Assembly: GCA_031278845.1 (NCBI GenBank)
Contig: JAITJQ010000079.1
Coordinates: forward strand, 1-12,225
Reading direction: 5' to 3'
DNA length: 12,225 nt
Origin: Puniceicoccales bacterium
Lineage (GTDB): Bacteria > Verrucomicrobiota > Verrucomicrobiia > Opitutales > LL51
Position 1 is the first letter of the stretch. Each line of letters starts with the position of its first letter. Shown here one piece after another: positions 6,081-12,225 of the stretch. A model generated the notes under the pieces. It was given only the letters and a program-made list of their open reading frames with translations. It made no database searches and was not told the DNA's origin. The position numbers were made by a program, and so were the translations under genes.

Positions 6081-7871
6081 ATGAGAAGGACCCATCATTG
6101 TAGCGCGCTTACGAAAAAAGATGTAGGGAAATCAGTTCATCTAATCGGGTGGATTCAGTCGATCCGCGATCATGGCGGTTTAATTTTTGTGGATCTGCGT
6201 GACCGAGAAGGCATTACGCAAATTGTTCTCGACCCCAAAAATGATGCTTACGCTCCCCTACTCCCAACGTTCAAGGACGAATCTGTCATCGAAATTTCAG
6301 GTACGGTACGTTTGCGTCCCGACGACACCGCTAATTCACACATCGCAACGGGAGAAATTGAAATCATTGCCGATGCGCTCAAAATATGTAACATCGCCAA
6401 TACGTTGCCATTTCCTTTGGAAGATAGTAAAGCCGACAAGGTAAACGAGGATTTGCGTTTCACCTACCGCTATCTCGACCTACGCCGTCCGAAAAATTTA
6501 CGCGCCCTCCGTACGCGCCATCGCATCGCCCATACCGTCCGCAATTACTTGGACCATCAGGACTTTATCGAGGTTGAGTTGCCTTATCTATTTAAAACGA
6601 CTCCGGAGGGTGCCCGGGAATTTCTCGTTCCGAGCCGGCAAAATCCAGGGTCCTTCTATGCCCTAAGCCAATCTCCCCAACAGTATAAGCAGATGCTCAT
6701 GGTAGCCGGAATCGAGCGCTATTATTCCCTGGCGCGGTGTTTCCGCGATGAGGATTTGCGTGCCGATCGGCAGCAGGAATTTACCCAGATTGATTTGGAA
6801 ATGTCCTTTATCGACCGCGAAGATATCTATGCACTGATTGAGGGAATGATGAAAATTGTTTTCAAAGAAGCCCTAAACCGCGATATCGAAACACCCTTCA
6901 TCCGTATGTCTTTTCGGGAGGTTATGGATCGTTTCGGTTCCGATAAGCCGGACACGCGTTTTGCTCTAGAGCTGGTCGATTTATCATCGGTTTTTAAACA
7001 TTCCGAATTTAAAATCTTCCGCGATTGTCTAGAGAAAGGTGGTTCAATCAAGGCAATTAATGGTAAACAACTCACCGATATCACCCAAGGGGAATTGAAA
7101 AATTTGGAAGATATTGCGAAAACACTGGGAGCGAAGGGTTTAGCCTTTATTAAATACGAAAAGGGCGAGTGGAAATCGCCAATTTTGAAATTTCTATCGG
7201 CGGAGGAAAAAGATGCTTTACAGGAAATACTTCGGATTGAAGATGGCGACATCGTATTTTTTGCGGCATCGGAGTGGCTGCATGCGTGTACGATTTTAGG
7301 ACGAATCCGCTTGGAATGTGCCCATTTACTCGTCAACCGCGGGCATTTATCCATTCCGCGGGATCAATTTAATTTCCTATGGGTGGTCGATTTTCCTTTA
7401 ATTTCCTTCGACGAGAATCAGGGACGCTATGTTTCGACGCACCATCCTTTTACGGCACCGGTGGAGGAGGATGAGGAAAAATTAAAAACCGATCCGCTCC
7501 ATGTGCGCGCACAGCATTACGACATCGTTTTGAATGGGTTTGAAATCGGCGGAGGGAGCATTCGCATTCACAATTCCGAATTACAGTCATTGGTAATGCG
7601 TAATGTCTTGAATTTGGATGAGACAACTATCCGCGACCGTTTCGGATACATGTTGCGGGCATTTAGGTTTGGAGCGCCGCCCCATGGTGGCATCGCAATT
7701 GGTTTAGATCGCTTAACCGCAATCATTTGCGGTACCGATTCCATTCGCGACGTAATCGCTTTTCCTAAGACGCAGAAGGGTCAAGATTTAATGGCCCAAA
7801 GTCCCTCCTATGCTTCGGAAAAACAATTGCGCGAATTACATATTGCGACCGTTACACCCAAAGAAAAATAA
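6081..7871 (+). CDS. aspS: Aspartyl-tRNA synthetase
   Basis: AspRS is a class II synthetase that charges tRNA-Asp with aspartate in the cytoplasm. From ATG 6081 the protein has 596 residues, a normal bacterial length. The N terminus MRRTHHCSAL and the OB-fold anticodon domain (about 1-110, including GWIQSIRDHGG) are typical. Motif 2 appears as FRDEDLRADRQQEFTQID from residue 221, motif 3 as GGIAIGLDRLTAI from residue 536, and a bacterial GAD insertion lies between. A TTG at 6045 would add 12 residues but lacks conservation, so ATG 6081 is preferred. No clear ribosome binding site precedes it. TTGATT (5981-5986) with TATACG (6003-6008) is a weak promoter candidate. His31 matches the residue known to favour relaxed tRNA specificity in Pseudomonas AspRS, so this enzyme may also charge tRNA-Asn. 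The 3' end is duplicated downstream as a broken fragment. Confidence 0.97.
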   Translation: MRRTHHCSALTKKDVGKSVHLIGWIQSIRDHGGLIFVDLRDREGITQIVLDPKNDAYAPLLPTFKDESVIEISGTVRLRPDDTANSHIATGEIEIIADALKICNIANTLPFPLEDSKADKVNEDLRFTYRYLDLRRPKNLRALRTRHRIAHTVRNYLDHQDFIEVELPYLFKTTPEGAREFLVPSRQNPGSFYALSQSPQQYKQMLMVAGIERYYSLARCFRDEDLRADRQQEFTQIDLEMSFIDREDIYALIEGMMKIVFKEALNRDIETPFIRMSFREVMDRFGSDKPDTRFALELVDLSSVFKHSEFKIFRDCLEKGGSIKAINGKQLTDITQGELKNLEDIAKTLGAKGLAFIKYEKGEWKSPILKFLSAEEKDALQEILRIEDGDIVFFAASEWLHACTILGRIRLECAHLLVNRGHLSIPRDQFNFLWVVDFPLISFDENQGRYVSTHHPFTAPVEEDEEKLKTDPLHVRAQHYDIVLNGFEIGGGSIRIHNSELQSLVMRNVLNLDETTIRDRFGYMLRAFRFGAPPHGGIAIGLDRLTAIICGTDSIRDVIAFPKTQKGQDLMAQSPSYASEKQLRELHIATVTPKEK

Positions 7872-7959
7872 AATTTGAGCATTTCGAAATATTTCCACAT
7901 TTTTCTATTTACATCGATTGAGACTTTATTCCATTTATTCCAGGTAGAACTTTATAAAT

Positions 7960-8493
7960 ATGATGAAAAAAATAGATTACTTGAGTTTCATGGGATTTTG
8001 TAGCGTTATTTTTTCGGGAAATAGCGATCTGTGTGCAGCACTGCAACTATCAGATAATTTTGGGGTAAAAACTCGCAATGGTGAGTATCGGATACTTCAA
8101 GAGAAAATAGACGGAGTTCTAAGATGTTTTGTCGAGCAGAAATACGAAAATGGCATTATTCGCTGGGAAGCAAACCCAACACTATTAGGAATAGCTAAGA
8201 TCGTTATTCTAGAACAATTAGATCATCCTCATTCCCCAAATAGAGACACCAAGAAAATAAGAGGAATAAGGTACTATACTTTCAACAAAAACCCAGAAAA
8301 ACTTGAAGAGGCTTTGAAAAAATGCCACGATCCGGAATGGTTTATTGATTTCCATCCGAATCTATTACTGCAATTTATAGCAGACAATAGGCATTCCGAT
8401 AAAGACGAAGCTTACCTCGAGGTTATAAGGCTTCTTGTCAATTTTGGTTATCGTTTAGAAGAATGTTTCTTGTATCCAGAAGACGGAGCATAG
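7960..8493 (+). CDS. Putative exported protein of unknown function, paralog 1
   Basis: I do not recognise this 177-residue protein. It begins with two adjacent Met codons, then KK and a hydrophobic stretch (about 6-20), and a possible cleavage region near SDLCAAL, so export is plausible but not certain. It shares with the gene at 8723 the N terminus (KIDYLSF, GFC, VIFSG, SDL), a central FVEQ/RWE block and a C-terminal block (DPEWFID and IRLLVNFGY here). The C-terminal part, about 112-170, is helix-rich and ends EVIRLLVNFGYRLEE, loosely like an ankyrin repeat end; that resemblance is weak. No good ribosome binding site is visible. The gene starts 88 bases after aspS on the same strand and may be read through from it. 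It was duplicated together with the aspS tail. Confidence 0.75.
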   Translation: MMKKIDYLSFMGFCSVIFSGNSDLCAALQLSDNFGVKTRNGEYRILQEKIDGVLRCFVEQKYENGIIRWEANPTLLGIAKIVILEQLDHPHSPNRDTKKIRGIRYYTFNKNPEKLEEALKKCHDPEWFIDFHPNLLLQFIADNRHSDKDEAYLEVIRLLVNFGYRLEECFLYPEDGA

Positions 8494-8528
8494 AACGACA
8501 AATTCATCGAAACATTACTGAAGAGTTG

Positions 8529-8635
8529 TAAGCACACAGAAAGGTCGGGACTTGGCAATCCAAAGTCCCTCCTGTGCTTTGGAAAAATAATTACACGAAC
8601 TACATATCGCGGCCGTTACACCCAAGGAAAAATAA
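8529..8635 (+). pseudogene. Broken duplicate of the aspS 3' end
   Basis: This stretch aligns with 7766-7871, the last 35 or so codons of aspS including its stop, with one inserted base near 8533. By my count 20 of 102 aligned bases differ, and all 20 are transitions. In the aspS frame it reads SPSCALEK and then a stop (CAA to TAA at 8588-8590), followed by LHELHIAAVTPKEK and the original stop. It has no start codon and cannot make a synthetase. It marks the left junction of a tandem duplication. Together with the promoter-like sequence up to 8722 it fills the gap between the two paralogs. Confidence 0.9.
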
Positions 8636-8722
8636 AATTTGAGCATTTCGGAATATTTCCAATTTTTTTATTTACATCAATTTAGACTTTATTCCACTTG
8701 TTCCCGATAGAATATCATAAAT

Positions 8723-9676
8723 ATGACGAGAAAAATAGATTACTTGAGTTTCATAGGTTTCTGTGGCGTTATTTTTTCTGGAGATAGCGATTTGTATGCA
8801 GCGTTAGAATATAGTCTAAAGGAGATTAGAAAACTTGAGCTAATGCAGGGATTTTACGATGATCAAACAAGGGAAAAAATATATATCGATCACGAAACTG
8901 GACGATTCGGTCCACTGGAGACATTTTTGGTCACTGATCCAGAAACTGGACGATTGGTTCCATCGGAAAAATTTTTTGTCATTAATCCCAAAACTGGGCG
9001 ACTTATTCCACTGAAGGCATTTTTTGTCATTGATCCCGAAACAGAACAATTTGTTCTACGGGAGACATTTTTTGCTACCGCTCCTAAAACTGAACAATTT
9101 GTTCCACCGAAGGCATTCTCTTACCCTAATTCTGCAACTGAACGACTGTATCCACAAAAGATATTTTTGGGTACCGCTTTCAAAACTAAACAACTTTATG
9201 CCGCTTTCCAAAGAAGACAAAGGAGACAGCTTGATCTAGAACAGAACCCTTTTCGCGAGGATCCAGACAGTGGAACCTTATTCCGAGAAGTTACTATAGG
9301 AAGCGACAAAGGACCGAAAACTTTCGTCGAACAAACGCGCCCTGATGGTGGCATTTTTCGCTGGGAAATGACGATTGGCAATTCACCTATTTTCACTCCA
9401 AAATTACCGGACGGCTGTTCCCAAAAGGCGAATGATGAGTTGGTAATGGAGCAGATCATGTCCTGTATCGGTAATAGAAATTTGGCTGGTCTTAAAAGGA
9501 TTTTGGATCAACTCGATAATCCGGAATTTTTTATTGATCGAAACCCAGACTTATTGCATCGTGTTAAGGCAGAAATCGCTTGTACTTTTTCTGGGAATGA
9601 CACCGAAATTAATCAAACAATTGTAAAAATTTTAACGGAATTTGGCTATTACGATTTCGATAATGAGTTAGATTAA
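8723..9676 (+). CDS. Putative exported repeat protein of unknown function, paralog 2
   Basis: This 317-residue protein is a diverged, enlarged duplicate of the gene at 7960. Residues 1-28 have the same charged start and hydrophobic stretch (KIDYLSF, GFCGVIFSG). Residues 56-160 are six and a half tandem 16-residue repeats of the type DPETGRLVPSEKFFVI, absent from paralog 1. A basic RRQRRQ follows. Residues 197-317 align with paralog 1 through TFVEQ, FRWEM, NPEFFID and VKILTEFGYYDFD. The repeats loosely recall the DPxTG pattern of plakin-type repeats but are too short for a confident match. The start ATG is in the same position as in paralog 1, 763 bases downstream of it, and no strong ribosome binding site is seen. 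A surface or secreted, perhaps host-directed, protein is a guess from the signal-like N terminus and the repeats only. Confidence 0.75.
   Translation: MTRKIDYLSFIGFCGVIFSGDSDLYAALEYSLKEIRKLELMQGFYDDQTREKIYIDHETGRFGPLETFLVTDPETGRLVPSEKFFVINPKTGRLIPLKAFFVIDPETEQFVLRETFFATAPKTEQFVPPKAFSYPNSATERLYPQKIFLGTAFKTKQLYAAFQRRQRRQLDLEQNPFREDPDSGTLFREVTIGSDKGPKTFVEQTRPDGGIFRWEMTIGNSPIFTPKLPDGCSQKANDELVMEQIMSCIGNRNLAGLKRILDQLDNPEFFIDRNPDLLHRVKAEIACTFSGNDTEINQTIVKILTEFGYYDFDNELD
8888..9202 (+). repeat. 48-bp tandem repeat coding 16-residue units
   Basis: The in-frame units begin at residues 56, 72, 88, 104, 120, 136 and (partial) 152 of the second paralog. The consensus is roughly D/N-P-x-T-G/E-R/Q-L/F-V-P-x-x-x-F-F-x-x. 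The Thr in the fourth position is kept in all seven, and every unit is exactly 16 codons. Units are diverged, so the expansion is not very recent. The nearest paralog has no trace of it. Confidence 0.85.
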
Positions 9677-9691
9677 AGGACCGTTACGATT

Positions 9692-9760
9692 GCGCCAGGC
9701 TCGGCCGACAAAGGAGGTCAAGGAGTCCGCGACCCCTTGCGGGGTATAGGACAAAGCCCC
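9692..9760 (+). repeat. Structured interspersed element, truncated copy 3
   Basis: The sequence resumes the element in the middle of stem B (gcgccaggctcggccg, right arm only). It continues with AAAGGAGGT, a stem C with one mismatch (CAAGGAGTC 9719-9727, GACCCCTTG 9731-9739), CGGGG and AGCCCC. Stem A, the linker and the left arm of stem B are missing. It lies between the second paralog and the tRNA gene. The rest of 9677-9813 shows nothing further that I can name. Confidence 0.65.
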
Positions 9761-9813
9761 ACAGGTAGCCTCCTTGCGAGACGTGGGACAGAACACCATA
9801 ACAACTTTCAATT

Positions 9814-9890
9814 TGGTGGGAGATACTGGACTCGAACCAGTGACCTCTTGCGTGTCATGCAAGCGCTCTAACCAACTGAGCTAATCCCCC
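9814..9890 (-). tRNA. tRNA-Val (anticodon GAC)
   Basis: The minus strand folds into a complete 77-nt cloverleaf. The acceptor is GGGGGAT paired with ATCTCCC (one G-T pair), with discriminator A and an encoded CCA. The D arm is GCTC/GAGC. The anticodon arm is CTTGC/GCAAG with loop ATGACAC and anticodon GAC at 9856-9854. The T arm is ACTGG/CCAGT with loop TTCGAGT. GAC reads valine codon GUC and can wobble to GUU. The gene is divergent from ftsK. I see no convincing promoter in the short gap 9891-9979. Confidence 0.95.
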
Positions 9891-9979
9891 TTTGGGTTTA
9901 GGGAAAAAATATCTATTAACCGATCAAGAATAATTTCATCATTTTCAGATTTTTATTGTCGCTACGGGGAACGCTGGGT

Positions 9980-12145
9980 ATGCTTTGGGCATATTTATAT
10001 ATGTTCACGAAGAAGCGAGTTATTTTCGGTTTATTCATGGCAATTTGCGCGATACTGCTTACGGTTGCGCTCTTTGATTTCTCACCGCAGCAAAGTCACT
10101 GGATGACGACGAATTGTGGTATTGAAGCGAATAATCTCATTGGAACATTTGGATCGACGGTTGCATTTTGGCTATTTCGCATTTTTGGTGGTAGTACATT
10201 TTTGCTACCGTTCATTCCTTTTATACTTTTCTGCACATTTCTATTCCCCAAAAAATTTCCCATTTGGCATCTATTTTCCGTCGTTTGCTTTATCACTTTC
10301 ATCGTAATTTTCCTCGAGTGGCTTCAAAAATTCTTTGGGATACGGTCTTTCCCCTCGTTATCGGCCGGGCTAGGTGGTATTGGGGGAACACTTTTGCTAG
10401 AGCGCATTTTCTTACCATTATTGGGTAAAGTAGGTTCCATACTCACCGTTTCCACCGTCTTACTGCTACAAATTCTTCTTTACAGCAATACGTCACCGGG
10501 CAACTTCATAAAAAGACTACTCAAGTGTCCCTATTCATTGATTAAATTGATTTGCAAAATAGGCAATCCGATTGGCAGACTGTACACTGGATTACGGCAA
10601 CCCAAAGCAAATATCCAGCCGAAGCTTCCTGAATTGGAAGCGGCAATTTCCGATAAAAATTCCCCCCCCAAATTACCCGGTGTCAAAATTTTTGAAGAAA
10701 CAGATATCGCAAAAACAGAAGTAACGTTTAAAAAACACGATTCGGGATACGCTTTTCCGAGAATTGATTTACTCAGTCCCTGTAAACACATGGGTACTAG
10801 CCGGGAAAATTGTGAACAGGTTGCCCAAAGGCTGGTCGAAGTTTTAGCACAATTCGGCGTACATGTTACGCCGGGAGAAATTCATAAGGGGCCTGTCATT
10901 ACGCGCTATGAGGTGACACCAGATGCGGGCATTCGCGTCGAAAAAATTGCCAATTTAGATAAAAATATTGCCCTGGGTCTGGCGGCAAAATCGGTACGTA
11001 TCATCGCACCGGTCCCCGGGAAGAGTTGCGTTGGCGTCGAGTTACCCAATAAGGATCCCGCCAGTGTTCATCTACGAGAAATTTTAGAATCGAAAACGTG
11101 GGCTGAGTTAACGGCGGCAATCCCAATTGTCCTAGGTCGTAGCGTTACGGGTGATCCCATGATCTATGACCTCGCCAAAATGCCCCACCTTCTTATCGCC
11201 GGTGCTACGGGTTCCGGAAAAACAGTGTGCATCAACGCGATTATCGCTTCCCTACTCTACCACGCCTCTCCCGAGGATTTACGTTTCATTATGGTCGATC
11301 CGAAAATCGTCGAAATGCAGAATTATAATCAATTGCCCCACATGCTTGTTCCAGTTGTAACCGAACCGCAAAAAGTACCCGGAGCCTTGAAATGGCTCAT
11401 CGGAGAAATGGAATTGCGCTACCAAATTTTCGCCCAAATGGGTGTGCGTAATATCGCCAATTATAACATAAAATTAAAAGACCTCCCGAAAATTGATGAA
11501 AAAGACGGAACGGAATATAGAAAATTTCCCTATATCGTTTGTATTATCGACGAATTGGCGGATCTTATGATGGTTGCCCCAGGGGATATCGAAACATACA
11601 TCGCGCGGCTCGCACAGCTAGCCCGTGCGGCTGGAATTCACCTCGTTCTAGCCACACAACGCCCATCGGTAAACGTCATTACGGGCATCATTAAAGCAAA
11701 TTTGCCCTGTCGCATTGCTTTTAAAGTATCTTCGAAAGTGGATAGCCGAACAATTTTAGATACGGGTGGAGCAGAAGCACTCCTCGGCCAAGGCGATATG
11801 CTCTTTTCTCCGCCAGGAGCATCGGGCTTAGTCCGTGCCCAGGGAGCCCTCGTCTCCGACGACGAAATTAACGGCATCGTCGATTACCTCTACAAAAAAA
11901 ATGGGGGACCAAAATTTGAGGAATCAATCCAGGAACGGATCGAAAATGGTTTTGAATCGGGCTCCGAAAACGATGAAAAATGGAACGATGAACTCATGCC
12001 CCGTGCACTAGAAATTATCCGGACAAATGACCGCGCATCAACTTCTTTCCTCCAGCGTAAATTAAAAATCGGCTACAACCGCGCCGCACGTATCATGGAT
12101 ACCCTCCGAGAACAAGGCCTAGTAGGAGCAGAAATCGAAGATTAA
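9980..12145 (+). CDS. ftsK: DNA translocase FtsK
   Basis: FtsK is a membrane-anchored hexameric ATPase that pumps chromosomal DNA at the septum and activates XerCD dimer resolution at dif. From ATG 9980 it has 721 residues. The N-terminal 170 residues hold several hydrophobic segments (about 13-32, 74-90, 97-117 and 152-168), compatible with the four-helix anchor. A short linker follows, then the motor, with Walker A GATGSGKT at 408-415, VDPK at about 439, Walker B IVCIIDE ending near 525 and LVLATQRPSVNVITG at about 555-569. The C-terminal gamma winged helix (about 671-721, SFLQRKLKIGYNRAARIMD) recognises polar KOPS sites in known homologs. The frame also opens at TTG 9956, eight codons earlier, but ATG 9980 has a GGGGA about ten bases upstream. 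A hairpin region follows the stop. Confidence 0.95.
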   Translation: MLWAYLYMFTKKRVIFGLFMAICAILLTVALFDFSPQQSHWMTTNCGIEANNLIGTFGSTVAFWLFRIFGGSTFLLPFIPFILFCTFLFPKKFPIWHLFSVVCFITFIVIFLEWLQKFFGIRSFPSLSAGLGGIGGTLLLERIFLPLLGKVGSILTVSTVLLLQILLYSNTSPGNFIKRLLKCPYSLIKLICKIGNPIGRLYTGLRQPKANIQPKLPELEAAISDKNSPPKLPGVKIFEETDIAKTEVTFKKHDSGYAFPRIDLLSPCKHMGTSRENCEQVAQRLVEVLAQFGVHVTPGEIHKGPVITRYEVTPDAGIRVEKIANLDKNIALGLAAKSVRIIAPVPGKSCVGVELPNKDPASVHLREILESKTWAELTAAIPIVLGRSVTGDPMIYDLAKMPHLLIAGATGSGKTVCINAIIASLLYHASPEDLRFIMVDPKIVEMQNYNQLPHMLVPVVTEPQKVPGALKWLIGEMELRYQIFAQMGVRNIANYNIKLKDLPKIDEKDGTEYRKFPYIVCIIDELADLMMVAPGDIETYIARLAQLARAAGIHLVLATQRPSVNVITGIIKANLPCRIAFKVSSKVDSRTILDTGGAEALLGQGDMLFSPPGASGLVRAQGALVSDDEINGIVDYLYKKNGGPKFEESIQERIENGFESGSENDEKWNDELMPRALEIIRTNDRASTSFLQRKLKIGYNRAARIMDTLREQGLVGAEIED

Positions 12146-12171
12146 AAGGCTCCTGGGGCTTCCTCGGCTGC

Positions 12172-12225
12172 CCAGGGGGGCTCCGCCCCCCTGGACCCCC
12201 CGCAAGGAGGCATGGCCTCCTTGAC
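12172..12225 (-). repeat. Structured interspersed element, partial copy 4 after ftsK
   Basis: The plus strand shows CCAGGGGGGC (12172-12181) paired with GCCCCCCTGG (12185-12194), then accccccg, then CAAGGAGGC (12203-12211) paired with GCCTCCTTG (12215-12223). Read on the minus strand this is stem C followed by stem D of the element, ending in the same CGGAGCCCCC as copy 1. The window ends before stems B and A. CCTGGG at 12152-12157 can also pair with CCCAGG at 12171-12176 and would compete. It sits where an ftsK terminator is expected, but has no T-run. Confidence 0.7.

Noticed and set aside
9668..9862. 64-codon minus-strand open frame
   Set aside because: It runs through the tRNA-Val gene and the truncated repeat, so it is not a protein gene.

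Overview
The window looks like a chromosomal segment of a moderately AT-rich bacterium. It is probably a member of the Planctomycetes-Verrucomicrobia group, perhaps Verrucomicrobiota. The reasons are a pseudopilin-like protein with a (degenerate) H-X9-DG C-terminal motif, a family abundant in that group, together with the sequence character of the housekeeping genes. The phylum call is inference and was not tested by any search.

Layout from left to right. (1) At 1-1060 there is a minus-strand pseudopilin gene. Its 5' end is repeated almost perfectly at the left edge, so a second member probably continues outside the window. (2) At about 1040-1765 there is a non-coding tandem array of two alternating repeat units of about 131 and 105 bp. 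(3) rpsA, encoding six-domain ribosomal protein S1, follows on the plus strand, with a palindrome over its likely promoter. (4) A 376-bp intergenic stretch packed with strong hairpins separates rpsA from the convergent minus-strand operon mraZ-rsmH-ftsL, which is the start of the division and cell-wall cluster. Upstream of mraZ lie four TGGGAA boxes that look like MraZ operators. (5) aspS (aspartyl-tRNA synthetase) follows on the plus strand. (6) Next come two tandem paralogous genes for putative exported proteins that I do not recognise. Between them lies a broken copy of the aspS 3' end, which shows that the pair arose by tandem duplication of a unit of about 763 bp. The second copy has also gained a 16-residue repeat tract. 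(7) A tRNA-Val(GAC) gene lies on the minus strand, and ftsK, the chromosome translocase, on the plus strand.

The housekeeping genes serve translation (rpsA, aspS, tRNA-Val) and cell division (mraZ, rsmH, ftsL, ftsK). They do not form one operon.

The most unusual content is non-coding. A structured element of about 160 bp occurs twice in full (3799-3965 plus strand, 5825-5979 minus strand) and twice in part (9692-9760, 12172-12225). Its stems differ between copies but pairing is kept by compensatory changes, while single-stranded linkers are conserved. I could not name this family.
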